From: an uncultured Paracoccaceae bacterium
GTDB taxonomy: Bacteria; Pseudomonadota; Alphaproteobacteria; Rhodobacterales; Rhodobacteraceae
Reading direction: 5' to 3'
Length of the DNA: 64,000 bases
Assembly (NCBI GenBank): GCA_947488175.1
Contig: CANKYO010000004.1
Location: forward strand, 1-64,000
Below are positions 38,578 to 47,528 of this stretch, one piece after another (position 1 is the stretch's first letter; every line of letters begins with the position of its first letter). Position numbers and translations under genes: made by a program. The notes beneath the pieces were generated by a model. It saw only the letters and a list, made by a program, of their open reading frames with translations. It did not search any database and was not told the DNA's origin.

Positions 38578-38880
38578 CGCTACACGCGGTCAGATAACCC
38601 GTAGGGTGGGGTTACCCAAAACCTTAACGCCCCATTCACACATCCACCGCCCGCCCCGTTAACCCACCCCCACCGCACTGTGGGGTCCGACGTTTTGCCG
38701 ACGCATTGCCGACGCGATGCCGACCACCCCAAACCCCATATAGATCAGCGTTAACGGGTGATTCTTTCACCACCCGACCATCACGACGCAGCACACCCCA
38801 CCGAACGTTGCGTCTGCCCCCTATACAAACGTCGCCGACAGGCGTACTGCGCGGGGCTTACGCCGAAGAAAGCCGCAGCC
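38578..38880. other. long helicase leader region
   Basis: About 300 bases of C-rich sequence precede the DEAD-box gene. The only structured feature is an 11-base tandem repeat (listed separately). Cold-regulated helicases often have long untranslated leaders, so part of this may be transcribed; that is inference. Confidence 0.4.
38687..38725. repeat. 11-bp short tandem repeat, four units
   Basis: CCGACG recurs at 38687, 38698, 38709 and 38720 (the last as CCGACC), with intervening TGC-rich bases, giving an 11-base period close to one helical turn. Confidence 0.6.
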
Positions 38881-40899
38881 ATGATCCCGACCCTCGCCGA
38901 TGCCCTTGCCAAACAGGGCTATACCGATCTAACCCCTGTCCAGACCGCCGTCACCGACGCGGAACTTGAGGGACAAGATCTGCTTGTCTCTGCCCAGACA
39001 GGTTCAGGCAAGACAGTCGGCTTCGGCCTCGCGATCGGACCCACAATCCTCAATGAAAACGGTGCGTTAGACCCCGCAAGCCATCCGCTCGCCCTGATCA
39101 TCGCACCGACCCGGGAACTGGCCCTTCAGGTCAAGCGCGAGCTGCAATGGCTCTACGCCGGGGCCGGCGCGACACTGGCCTCCTGCGTTGGCGGCATGGA
39201 TTTCCGCGACGAACGACGGGCGCTCGACCGCGGCGCGCATATCGTCGTGGCCACACCCGGCCGCCTCCGCGACCATATCATGCGCAGCACGATAAACCTC
39301 AGCGATATCAAGGCCGTGGTACTCGACGAAGCCGACGAAATGCTCGACCTCGGCTTTCGCGAAGACCTCGAATTCATCCTCGATCAGGCGCCCGAAACGC
39401 GACGCACCCTGCTCTTTTCGGCCACAGTCCCGCCAATGATCGCGACACTGGCAAAATCCTACCAGAAAAACGCGGTGCGGATCGCAACGACGACGAAAGA
39501 AACCCAGCACGCCGATATCGAATACCGCGCGCTCAGCGTCGCCAATCACGACACAGATGCAGCCATTATCAATACCTTGCGCTATTACGACGCGCCCAAC
39601 GCCATTGTGTTCTGCAACACCCGCGCCATGGTCACGCGCCTCACCACACGGCTGTCAAACCGGGGCTTCTCCGTCGTCGCCCTCTCCGGCGAACTGACGC
39701 AATCTGAACGCTCCAATGCGCTGCAAGCCATGCGTGACGGGCGCGCGCGCGTCTGCGTGGCAACCGATGTGGCCGCACGCGGCATCGACCTGCCCAATCT
39801 GGAACTCGTGATCCACGCCGAACTGCCCACAAATGCCGAAACGCTACTGCACCGGTCAGGGCGCACCGGGCGCGCGGGGCGCAAGGGCATCTCGGCCATG
39901 ATCGTGCCCGCGAAAATGTATAAACGCGCGCAAAACCTGCTGAAGTGGGGCAAATTGACAGCCACATGGGGCAAACCACCCAGTGCGGACGAAATCAACG
40001 CGAAGGACGAAGAACGGCTGCTGACCGATCCGATCTGGTCTGAAGATTTCAGCGAAGCCGAACACGCCTTCGCCGCCCGCCTGCTTGATCAGCACGGGGC
40101 CGAAAAAATCGCCGCTGCCTATTTCCGGCTTTATGCGGGCAAGCAAACCGCCCCCGAAGACCTCAGCGAAATCAAGGACATCGCCCGCGACGACCGCCCG
40201 CCGCGCGAGCACAAATCCTTCGGCCCGTCAAAGTGGTTTGCCATCGACATCGGGCGCGAAGGCAAGGCAGAGGCGCGCTGGCTGATGCCGATGCTCTGCA
40301 AGGCAGGCGGGATCACCAAGAAGGAAATCGGGGCGATCCGCATCCAGCCGAACGAGACATTCATCGAAATTTCAGAACCTGCGGTGCAGGGTTTCCTAAA
40401 ATCCGTGGGCCCTGACATGTCACTGGAAAACCAGGCCAAGCTGCGCGCGCTTGACGGGCCACCGCAACTGGGCGAACGCGGGCCGCGCAAGACCAAGCGT
40501 GATTACGACAAGCGACCACGCGACCGGTCCGCACCGCCGCCCTCGAAACAGGACGACCTGCCGGCGGTCAAACCTGTTCCCAGTGCTGCAGATGACAAGG
40601 CGGCACGGAAACCACGCGCCAAACCAGCCTGGCGCGACCACGGTGATGCATTGGTTGAAAAACGCGCCAAACCGTCGAACGGTGGCAAATCCGTCGGCAA
40701 AAAGCCGTCACAAAAGGGGAAATCCGGTTACAATTCCGAAACAAAACCGCCAAAAGCGAGAGCAGGCAAACCAGGCGGCAAATTTTCTGGTAACGCCAAT
40801 GATACCTCAAAACGGTTCACACCGCCCGGCGGAAAACCCAAGCCTCGCAAGGGGTTAGGTAAGGGCGGCACTGCCGCACCCAGACGCGGAAAATCCTAA
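38881..40899 (+). CDS. DEAD-box RNA helicase (DeaD/CsdA-like)
   Basis: A 672-residue ATP-dependent RNA helicase. Motifs in order: the Q motif near DLTPVQTAV, motif I SAQTGSGKT, Ia PTRELALQV, Ib TPGRLRDHI, II DEADEMLD, III FSATVPP, and C-terminal RecA motifs IVFCNTRAM, VATDVAARGIDLPNLE and HRSGRTGRAGRKG. A DbpA-type RNA-binding domain follows at about 475-550 (WFAIDIGREGKAEARWLMPM). The last 120 residues are Lys-, Pro- and Gly-rich and very basic. I chose the ATG at 38881, just before the Q motif; the frame extends upstream to 38758 with poor sequence. Likely roles are ribosome assembly and mRNA unfolding in the cold. Confidence 0.93.
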   Translation: MIPTLADALAKQGYTDLTPVQTAVTDAELEGQDLLVSAQTGSGKTVGFGLAIGPTILNENGALDPASHPLALIIAPTRELALQVKRELQWLYAGAGATLASCVGGMDFRDERRALDRGAHIVVATPGRLRDHIMRSTINLSDIKAVVLDEADEMLDLGFREDLEFILDQAPETRRTLLFSATVPPMIATLAKSYQKNAVRIATTTKETQHADIEYRALSVANHDTDAAIINTLRYYDAPNAIVFCNTRAMVTRLTTRLSNRGFSVVALSGELTQSERSNALQAMRDGRARVCVATDVAARGIDLPNLELVIHAELPTNAETLLHRSGRTGRAGRKGISAMIVPAKMYKRAQNLLKWGKLTATWGKPPSADEINAKDEERLLTDPIWSEDFSEAEHAFAARLLDQHGAEKIAAAYFRLYAGKQTAPEDLSEIKDIARDDRPPREHKSFGPSKWFAIDIGREGKAEARWLMPMLCKAGGITKKEIGAIRIQPNETFIEISEPAVQGFLKSVGPDMSLENQAKLRALDGPPQLGERGPRKTKRDYDKRPRDRSAPPPSKQDDLPAVKPVPSAADDKAARKPRAKPAWRDHGDALVEKRAKPSNGGKSVGKKPSQKGKSGYNSETKPPKARAGKPGGKFSGNANDTSKRFTPPGGKPKPRKGLGKGGTAAPRRGKS

Positions 40900-41037
40900 A
40901 AACAAGGGGACTGGTCACATTTTTGTCACGTCACAAGCACGCTATGTGCCAAATGTCCTAGTCTGATCCGAGGTAAGCTGACTACACTACCTACATAGTT
41001 AGTGACTTATTATTCAGTTGAGAAAAGGACCAGAGAC

Positions 41038-41166
41038 ATGGCCAGTTCAAAACCAAAAGGCGAGAAGCAGTCGCCGACACCACAGCCCAAGACGCCAAGT
41101 GCAGCTGCACTTCAGTCAAACGGCAAACCGTCGGCACCAGTCTTTACCGATTACGCAAGCATCTAG
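41038..41166 (+). CDS. small hypothetical protein, 42 residues
   Basis: An ATG eight bases after AAAAGGA opens a 42-residue frame beginning MASSKPKGEKQSP, rich in Lys, Pro, Ser and Gln and ending VFTDYASI. It has no hydrophobic segment. Good spacing to the ribosome binding site and stop at TAG support translation; the composition suggests a disordered peptide. It lies between the helicase gene and the TfoX-like gene, with AT-rich promoter-like sequence upstream (40970-41020). I do not recognise a family. Confidence 0.5.
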   Translation: MASSKPKGEKQSPTPQPKTPSAAALQSNGKPSAPVFTDYASI

Positions 41167-41282
41167 GCTTGCGCCGATAAAAAGAAGTATTCGGCCAGCG
41201 GGGTATGCTGCCGCCAGATCGTCCTCCCCGATCTCGCCTCACCCCTCTGGCCCTTTTTTTGACCATTGGCTAGATTGCCGCC

Positions 41283-41609
41283 ATGGCAGCCCTGACCACC
41301 ATCCGCAACATTGGCCCGGCCTTCGAAAAAGCATTGAAAGAAGTTGGGATCACCACCGCAGAACAACTGTACGAGATGGGTGCGGACGCTGCCTATACCA
41401 AATTATTGGAAAACGGCTCTAAACCTCATTTCATCGGTTATTACGTGCTGCACATGGCGCTGCAGGGACGCCCGTGGAACGATTGCAAAGGCGAAGAGAA
41501 AAAAGCCCTGCGCAAACAATTCGACAGAATCAAAGCACAAAGCTTTGACCAGGACCTGTCCGAGATGGAGCGGATTCTGGACAGTATCGGGGTCGGCAAG
41601 CGACGCTAG
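41283..41609 (+). CDS. TfoX/Sxy C-terminal domain protein
   Basis: A 108-residue protein consisting of the TfoX C-terminal domain only. TTIRNIGPAFEKALKEVGIT is the helix-hairpin-helix-like start, followed by TAEQLYEMGADAAYTKLLE and the conserved ALQGRPWNDC element. Full-length Sxy/TfoX activates competence genes in gammaproteobacteria. Stand-alone C-terminal domains are common in alphaproteobacteria and not linked to competence by experiment that I know. Its TAG overlaps the stop of the convergent hypothetical gene in a shared CTAG. Confidence 0.88.
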   Translation: MAALTTIRNIGPAFEKALKEVGITTAEQLYEMGADAAYTKLLENGSKPHFIGYYVLHMALQGRPWNDCKGEEKKALRKQFDRIKAQSFDQDLSEMERILDSIGVGKRR

Positions 41610-42028
41610 GGCGGACAAATACCTGTACGCTGGCATGCCCTCACCCGCGCAATTGCCTCTTCATTCGCAGACCTTGTCAATAACTGGCACATATTCCCGA
41701 CAAAGTGGAGCACACCATCATCGCCACGCACCAGTGGTGCCAACAAAGGAAAATCTGTCGGCAGTATCGGACCGCCCCAAACCGGATGCGGCGGCTCCCG
41801 GAATTGCGGCGCGATCCGCACGCGAAGGGGCTTGTCCGGCAAATCCGGGCCAATCATCACCCCGTCAAATACGAAATCCGCGTCTACTTTTCCAACAACC
41901 ATCATCCGATCATCAGTGTTCGGCAAAACCGCGAAATCATCGAAAGACGACATCTGACAGCGCAAGGCCAATGCCGTCTGCGGGATCAAAACCGCAAAAG
42001 ATATACAAAAAAAGAAAGCAAAGCGCAT
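41606..42028 (-). CDS. hypothetical secreted protein
   Basis: A 140-residue protein with a signal peptide (MRFAFFFCISFAVLIPQTAL, cleavage near ALA-LRC). The mature part has five cysteines, one right after the cleavage site (LRCQMSSF), one in GNMCQLL and two at the end (RACQRTGICPP), suggesting two disulfides. It is therefore periplasmic. I see no known domain. It is convergent with and overlaps the TfoX-like gene by four bases. Confidence 0.7.
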   Translation of the reverse strand: MRFAFFFCISFAVLIPQTALALRCQMSSFDDFAVLPNTDDRMMVVGKVDADFVFDGVMIGPDLPDKPLRVRIAPQFREPPHPVWGGPILPTDFPLLAPLVRGDDGVLHFVGNMCQLLTRSANEEAIARVRACQRTGICPP

Positions 42029-42156
42029 ATCAGTATCCCCTATTTGTATCAGCTATGACGGCGACAAAGCGCACTTCCTTGGCAAAAACGGTCAGATCTA
42101 CCTGACATAAAGTAAATACCCTTCACATGATCCCCGGAATCGGGTATGTTAATGGT

Positions 42157-42561
42157 ATGAACATAGAACAAGATATCGATTTCGAACTCGCCCGTCTGCG
42201 CAAGCTGGCCTTCCGGATGGACGCAATTTTCTCCATCCCCGGTACGAACATTTCGATCGGTCTGGATAACATCGTCGGTCTGATCCCCATTGTGGGTGAC
42301 CTCCTGGCGGCATTACCGGGCGTATGGATGATCCACAGGGCACACAAGCTGGGGGCCACCCCCGGTGCGCTGGCCTATATGGCCATGAATGTCACGCTTG
42401 ATACCGCCATAGGCACGATCCCCTTTGTAGGTGATGTTTTTGACGCCCTCTACAATGCGAATATCCGCAATTACAGAGCGTTAGAGCGCAATCTTGAAAA
42501 ACGCGCGCAGAATGCCAAACCTGTCCGGGAGCGCGAGCCATTGATGGTCAGCTTGATCTAA
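42157..42561 (+). CDS. DUF4112 protein (first copy)
   Basis: A 134-residue DUF4112 membrane protein. The core is RMDAIFSIPGTNISIGLDNI followed by VGLIPIVGDLLAALPG, a helix pair, and the second GTIPFVGDVFDAL repeat; these paired P-[IF]-VGD-x-[FL] loops define the family. Start chosen at 42157; the frame reaches 42127. Members are small inner-membrane proteins of unknown function. A Pmp3-type gene and a second DUF4112 gene follow at once. Confidence 0.88.
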   Translation: MNIEQDIDFELARLRKLAFRMDAIFSIPGTNISIGLDNIVGLIPIVGDLLAALPGVWMIHRAHKLGATPGALAYMAMNVTLDTAIGTIPFVGDVFDALYNANIRNYRALERNLEKRAQNAKPVREREPLMVSLI

Positions 42562-42624
42562 GGGGGAACCAAATGACGTTCGGCGCATTATGTTGTCAAT
42601 CAACGTAACAGGAAAGGAAACGTC

Positions 42625-42798
42625 ATGGACCTCATCCGCATCATCTTCGCCATTCTTCTGCCTCCCCTGGGGGTCTTCCTGCAGGTTGGTCTGGGCAAGC
42701 ATTTCTGGCTCAACATCCTGCTGACGATTCTGGGCTATATTCCGGGCATCGTGCACGCCGTCTACATCATCGCCCGCGACGAACCGGCGCGTGTCTGA
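42625..42798 (+). CDS. Pmp3/YqaE-family small membrane protein
   Basis: A 57-residue protein with two hydrophobic helices, MDLIRIIFAILLPPLGVFLQ and LLTILGYIPGIVHAVYIIA. LLPPLGVFLQVG and GYIPGIVHAVYI are the UPF0057/Pmp3 signature. Eukaryotic Pmp3 and bacterial relatives are linked to salt and membrane-potential stress. GGAAAGGA lies just upstream of the ATG. Its TGA overlaps by eight bases the GTG start of the second DUF4112 gene, indicating coupled translation. The gene is too short to be noticed in many scans. Confidence 0.9.
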   Translation: MDLIRIIFAILLPPLGVFLQVGLGKHFWLNILLTILGYIPGIVHAVYIIARDEPARV

Positions 42799-43162
42799 AA
42801 TAACTGAAATCGACCGGCTCGACCGGATTGCGGACCGGATGGATAATCTGGTCCGCTTGCCTATTGTCGGGGTGCGGGTGGGACTCGATTCCATCCTCGG
42901 CCTGATCCCGGGCATCGGCGATATCGCCGCTCTCGGGCCCGCCGGATACATCATCTACCGCGCTCGCCAAATGGGCGCGTACAGACCCGTGATCGCGCGC
43001 ATGGCTGTCAACACCGCCATCGACGCTATCATCGGATCAATACCCCTCATCGGAGATATCTTCGACATCGGCAACAAGGCCAACAAGAAAAACGTAGCTT
43101 TGCTGCGCCGCCATATGGAAACGAAAAAGGGCGCCCCAAAGGACGCCCCCCTCGCAGCTTAA
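42791..43162 (+). CDS. DUF4112 protein (second copy, GTG start)
   Basis: A 123-residue DUF4112 protein, paralogue of the gene 230 bases upstream. It contains RIADRMDNLVRLPIVGVRVG, then LDSILGLIPGIGDIAAL and AIIGSIPLIGDIFDIGNKAN, the same duplicated loop. It starts with GTG inside the end of the Pmp3-type gene. It probably works in the inner membrane with the two genes before it. A hairpin follows the stop. Confidence 0.88.
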   Translation: MSEITEIDRLDRIADRMDNLVRLPIVGVRVGLDSILGLIPGIGDIAALGPAGYIIYRARQMGAYRPVIARMAVNTAIDAIIGSIPLIGDIFDIGNKANKKNVALLRRHMETKKGAPKDAPLAA

Positions 43163-43167
43163 GGTAA

Positions 43168-43185
43168 GGTGGGATTTATCCCACC
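43168..43185. terminator. hairpin between DUF4112 and ndk
   Basis: GGTGGGA and TCCCACC pair as seven bases around TTTA. It lies five bases past the DUF4112 stop and covers the last codons of the convergent ndk, so it may terminate the plus-strand transcript. Confidence 0.5.
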
Positions 43186-43598
43186 AATTCTAGCCCGGAA
43201 AAGAAGAACGCAATCTCTTCGGCAGCCGTCTCCGGCGCATCAGAACCATGGACCGAGTTTTCGCCAATCGACAGCGCAAACTCCTTGCGGATTGTGCCCG
43301 GTGCCGCGTCCTCCGGATTGGTCGCGCCCATCACTTCGCGATTTTTGGCGATTGCATCCTCACCTTCCAGAACCTGCACGACAATCGGTTCGGAAATCAT
43401 GAACTCGCACAATTCGTCAAAGAACGGGCGGTCCTTGTGAACACCGTAAAACTGCTGCGCCTGCGCCAATGTTAGATGGATCCGCTTCGACGCGATGACC
43501 CGCAGGCCGGCCTCTTCGAATTTCGCGATAATCTGACCGGTCAGGTTCCGCTTGGTGGCGTCAGGTTTGATGATGGAAAACGTGCGCTGGATGGCCAT
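43176..43598 (-). CDS. ndk: nucleoside diphosphate kinase
   Basis: A 140-residue enzyme that equalises nucleoside triphosphate pools by moving the gamma phosphate through a phosphohistidine. The N terminus is [18 protein letters not shown], and the active-site block [20 protein letters not shown] holds the catalytic His. Length and end match the family. It is transcribed alone, leftward, and convergent with the DUF4112 cluster. Confidence 0.97.
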   Translation of the reverse strand: MAIQRTFSIIKPDATKRNLTGQIIAKFEEAGLRVIASKRIHLTLAQAQQFYGVHKDRPFFDELCEFMISEPIVVQVLEGEDAIAKNREVMGATNPEDAAPGTIRKEFALSIGENSVHGSDAPETAAEEIAFFFSGLELVG

Positions 43599-43728
43599 GT
43601 TTTACTGTCTTTCATTGCTTGATTGGTTTGCTTTGGCGGTCCCCTAACACGCAGCAATGCCTATGAAAAGGGGCCTGCGGCAAACACCACCATTTGCGTG
43701 CATCAGCCCCACGCGCTAGCGTTGATGC

Positions 43729-45039
43729 ATGTGGCAGCTTATCGTCCATCCGGTCTTTGGCAGGCTTTTCGCAGCACAGGTCGTCGCGCTTCTGGGCACG
43801 GGGCTTTTGACCGTGGCACTCGGCCTTCTGGCCTACGATCTGGCAGGGGCGGCAGCAGGGGCGGTCCTCGGCACTGCCTACGCGATCAAGATGGTGGCCT
43901 ATGTCGGCCTGTCGCCGATCGCTGGCGCGCTGGTAGCCAACCTGCCGCGGAAGCCCGTTCTGATCGGTGCTGATCTGATCCGGGCCGGGGTCGCACTTGC
44001 CCTGCCATTCATCACCGAAATCTGGCAGATCTACGTTGCGATATTCCTACTGCAAACCGCTTCGGCCACATTCACACCCACCTTTCAGGCGACCATCCCT
44101 GATGTGCTGGAGGATGAAGACGACTATTCCAAAGCCCTCTCGCTCTCACGTCTGGCCTATGACACTGAAAACCTGATCAGTCCGGCACTCGCTGGCATTC
44201 TGCTGCTGATGATGAGCTATCACTGGCTTTTCGGCGGTACCGTTATCGGCTTTGCCTTGTCCGCCTTGCTGGTATGGGTCACAACACTGCCCTTGCGCAA
44301 ACCCGGTAAGGACCGCCCCTTTCGTGAAAGGCTGACGCGCGGCATGCGCATCTACCTGGCCACACCTCGGTTGCGGGGCCTGCTTGCGCTCACCCTCACC
44401 GCCGCGGCGGCCAGCGCCTTTGTCATCGTCAATACCGTCGTTGTCGTGCGCGATGGCTATGGCGGAACGGACGGCGATGTCGCCCTCGCCCTTGCCGCGT
44501 TCGGTGGCGGCTCCATGCTCGCTGCGCTCGCCCTGCCCGGCCTGCTGAAACGTCTCAGCGACCGGCCCGTCATGATCAGCGGCGCTCTGCTGCTGACCGC
44601 GCTGATGGGCGCGCAGGCCTTCCTTTCTCCCAACTGGACCACCTTCCTGGTCCTCTGGTGCCTGACCGGGATCGGCTATTCAACCACGCTGACACCGCAA
44701 GGGCGGCTTCTGCGGCGGTCAGCCCACAGCGACGACCGGCCCGCGGTTTTTACCGCGCAATTCGCCCTGTCACATGCCTGCTGGCTGGTCACCTACCCGC
44801 TCGCAGGCAGCGCGATGACCGCCTATGGCGCCGGTCCCACATTGGGTATCCTCGCCATTCTTGGTGCAATCGGTGTTGCGGCCGCATCCATCCTCTGGCC
44901 CGAAGGCGACCCGATCATCGTGCCCCACACCCATCCCGACCTGCCACCGGATCACCCGCATCTGCAAGGCGGCGGGCAACAGCATGCACATGCGCTGATC
45001 ATCGACGACGAACACCACGCCTGGCCAACCAACGGCTGA
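43729..45039 (+). CDS. MFS transporter (EntS/tetracycline-efflux-like)
   Basis: A 436-residue major facilitator protein with about twelve transmembrane helices. It resembles the MFS_3 / multidrug exporter branch: FGRLFAAQVVALLGTGLLTV at helix 1, then the GALVANLPRKPVLIGADLIR loop with the conserved Arg in the helix 2-3 region. The C terminus is His-rich (HTHPDLPPDHPHLQGGG, HAHALIIDDEHH), an unusual tail that could bind metal. It stands alone with no regulator gene beside it. The substrate is unknown; export is the usual direction for this branch. Confidence 0.88.
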   Translation: MWQLIVHPVFGRLFAAQVVALLGTGLLTVALGLLAYDLAGAAAGAVLGTAYAIKMVAYVGLSPIAGALVANLPRKPVLIGADLIRAGVALALPFITEIWQIYVAIFLLQTASATFTPTFQATIPDVLEDEDDYSKALSLSRLAYDTENLISPALAGILLLMMSYHWLFGGTVIGFALSALLVWVTTLPLRKPGKDRPFRERLTRGMRIYLATPRLRGLLALTLTAAAASAFVIVNTVVVVRDGYGGTDGDVALALAAFGGGSMLAALALPGLLKRLSDRPVMISGALLLTALMGAQAFLSPNWTTFLVLWCLTGIGYSTTLTPQGRLLRRSAHSDDRPAVFTAQFALSHACWLVTYPLAGSAMTAYGAGPTLGILAILGAIGVAAASILWPEGDPIIVPHTHPDLPPDHPHLQGGGQQHAHALIIDDEHHAWPTNG

Positions 45040-45173
45040 CAGGCCAACCCTCAATGCAGCAAGACCTGCATGCCACAGTGGGCTTGCCCTGACCAAAATC
45101 GCACCCGGACCTGCACAAGACCATCACCATTGCCTCAGGCTTGGTTGCTCCGCAGCGCCAGCAAGAACCAAAA

Positions 45174-45524
45174 TCAGATCAGCGCCATCCGCTCCGCCCG
45201 CTCCGGATCGGGAAACGGCCGATAAAGTCCCGTATCCACCTCCCCCACCATTTGATGCACTGTGGTGTAAAGACGCTCCACCGTTTCATCCCCGGTGCCG
45301 GTAAAACGAAACGCCTGATCCAGTTGGGTCATGTCGCGCAACTCGATCTCCAGAAGGAAATCCCGGGCCCTCGGGGCACCAAACCCGAGTTTCCGGCGAC
45401 ACAGCCGCCATGATTGTATCACCCCGTTTTGCTGCAGATGATCCATCCACGCCTCCACTGCGACCGCAAAGGCAACCGCCTTGGCATTGTCAGCCAGATC
45501 GATCGAACAGTGATAAAGATTCAT
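45174..45524 (-). CDS. conserved hypothetical protein (DUF6614-like)
   Basis: A 116-residue cytosolic protein beginning MNLYHCSIDLADNAKAVAFA with an alpha/beta (ferredoxin-like) look: SWRLCRRKLGFGAPRARDFL forms a strand-turn-helix, followed by a conserved-looking TGTGDETVERLYTTVH. It resembles the DUF6614 group found in Rhodobacteraceae. I chose the ATG at 45524; the frame extends to 45557. It diverges from the ABC-F gene. Confidence 0.7.
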   Translation of the reverse strand: MNLYHCSIDLADNAKAVAFAVAVEAWMDHLQQNGVIQSWRLCRRKLGFGAPRARDFLLEIELRDMTQLDQAFRFTGTGDETVERLYTTVHQMVGEVDTGLYRPFPDPERAERMALI

Positions 45525-45633
45525 GATGGCACCCTGCAAAAAGCCCGCTGGCAACACTGTCGCAAATCAGAGTTTCAAAAAGGTTAGCACCGTCAGATTG
45601 ACCCCGCAGCATTCCTCAAGCATAGCGCTCCTC

Positions 45634-47487
45634 ATGCTCAAGATTTCAGACATCACCTACTCCGTCGAAGGCCGCACACTGGTCGAACACGCGACCGTCA
45701 CCATCCCGACCGGTCACAAGGTCGGCCTTGTGGGCCGCAACGGGTCCGGCAAGACGACGCTGTTCCGGGTGATCCGGGGGGAAATGGTGCTCGACACCGG
45801 CTCGGTCAGCATTCCCAAAGGCTGGAAAATCGGCGGCGTCAGTCAGGAGGTGCCGGGAAACGAGGTCTCCCTGATCAACACCGTCCTGCGCGCCGATGCC
45901 GAACGTGAGGCGCTGCTGGCCGAGGCGGACACCGCCACCGACCCCACTCGCATCGCTGAGGTCCAGACCCGGCTTGCGGATATCGACGCATGGTCGGCAG
46001 AGGCACGGGCGGCCACCATCCTGCGCGGTCTGGGCTTTACCAATGACGAACAGAAAATGCCCTGCTCGGCCTTTTCCGGCGGCTGGCGGATGCGCGTGGC
46101 GCTTGCCGCCGTCCTGTTCTCCGAACCCGACCTCTTGCTGCTCGACGAACCCACCAACTACCTCGACCTCGAAGGCGCGCTGTGGTTGGAGGCGTATCTG
46201 GTCAAATACCCCCACACCGTGCTGATCGTCAGCCACGACCGGGAACTGCTCAACCGCTCCGTCGGCGGTATCCTGCATCTCGAAGACAAAGGGCTGACCT
46301 ACTACACCGGCCCCTATGACAGCTTCGCCAAACAACGGGCAGCAAAACGCGCGGTCCAGGCGGCCGCGGCCAAGAAACAGGATGCCCAACGCGCGCACCT
46401 GCAATCCTTCGTGGACCGGTTCAAAGCCAAGGCATCCAAGGCCAAACAGGCCCAATCGCGCGTCAAGATGCTGGAAAAGATGGAAACGATCCGTGCACCA
46501 GAAGACGCCGCGCGCACGGTCTTCACCTTCCCCGAACCCGAGGAACTGTCACCCCCGATCATCGCCACCGAAGGTGCCGCCGTCGGCTATGGCAACAATA
46601 TCGTGCTACACGATCTGAACCTGCGGATCGATCAGGACGACCGGATCGCCCTTTTGGGTCGCAACGGCGAAGGCAAATCGACACTGTCGAAAATGCTGTC
46701 CGACCGCCTGCCCGTCGCACGCGGTAAAATGGTCCGCTCCAACAAGCTCCGCATCGGCTTCTTCGCCCAGCATCAGGTCGAGGAACTGCGTGTCGAAGAA
46801 ACGCCGCTCGACCACCTGTTCCGCGAACGGCCCAACGAAGGGCAGGCCAAACTTCGCGCGCGGCTGGCCGGTTTTGGTCTTGGCGCGGATCAGGCCGAAA
46901 CCGCAGTCGGGCGGCTCTCCGGCGGGCAAAAGGCACGCCTGTCGCTCCTGCTGGCCACCCTGCCTGCCCCGCATCTTCTGATCCTCGACGAACCGACCAA
47001 CCACCTCGACATCGAAAGCCGCGAAGCGCTGGTCGAAGCACTCACCGCCTATTCCGGTGCCGTCATCCTCGTCAGCCACGACATGCACCTGCTGTCGATG
47101 GTCGCCGACCGGCTCTGGCTGGTCAAAGACGGGCATGTGAAACCTTACGCTGAAGACCTGCAAACCTATCGCAAATTACTGCTGACCGCGGACAAGCCCG
47201 CCGAAAAAGATAAGCCGCAACCAACCAAGGCGGCAAAACCAGGCCGCGACCAGATCCTCAGCCTGCGGGCAGACGTGCGCAAAAACGAAGAACGGGTCAA
47301 CAAAATCAACGAGATGCGCGACAAACTCGCCAAGAAACTCGCCGACCCTGCGCTTTACGAGGACGGCAAGGCAGGTGAACTGGCGACGTGGAACAAGAAA
47401 TACGCCGAAATCATGGACGGTCTGGAACGGGCCGAGGCCATGTGGATGGCCGCGCTGGAAAAACTGGAGAAGGCGGAAAAAGCCTGA
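45634..47487 (+). CDS. ABC-F family ATPase (Uup/YheS-like)
   Basis: A 617-residue soluble protein with two ABC domains. The first has VGRNGSGKTTLFRVI, FSGGWRMRVALAAVLFSEPD and LLLLDEPTNYLDLEG. A linker (about 240-300) rich in Lys and Gln follows, then the second with LLGRNGEGKSTLSKML, LSGGQKARLSLL and LILDEPTNHLDIES. The C-terminal 90 residues form a coiled coil (ILSLRADVRKNEERVNKINE). ABC-F proteins act on ribosomes rather than in transport. I chose the ATG at 45634 because the upstream extension is non-homologous. Confidence 0.93.
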   Translation: MLKISDITYSVEGRTLVEHATVTIPTGHKVGLVGRNGSGKTTLFRVIRGEMVLDTGSVSIPKGWKIGGVSQEVPGNEVSLINTVLRADAEREALLAEADTATDPTRIAEVQTRLADIDAWSAEARAATILRGLGFTNDEQKMPCSAFSGGWRMRVALAAVLFSEPDLLLLDEPTNYLDLEGALWLEAYLVKYPHTVLIVSHDRELLNRSVGGILHLEDKGLTYYTGPYDSFAKQRAAKRAVQAAAAKKQDAQRAHLQSFVDRFKAKASKAKQAQSRVKMLEKMETIRAPEDAARTVFTFPEPEELSPPIIATEGAAVGYGNNIVLHDLNLRIDQDDRIALLGRNGEGKSTLSKMLSDRLPVARGKMVRSNKLRIGFFAQHQVEELRVEETPLDHLFRERPNEGQAKLRARLAGFGLGADQAETAVGRLSGGQKARLSLLLATLPAPHLLILDEPTNHLDIESREALVEALTAYSGAVILVSHDMHLLSMVADRLWLVKDGHVKPYAEDLQTYRKLLLTADKPAEKDKPQPTKAAKPGRDQILSLRADVRKNEERVNKINEMRDKLAKKLADPALYEDGKAGELATWNKKYAEIMDGLERAEAMWMAALEKLEKAEKA

Positions 47488-47528
47488 TCTACACTCTTCT
47501 TTCTTCCAAAAATACTCCCGCCGGAGGC

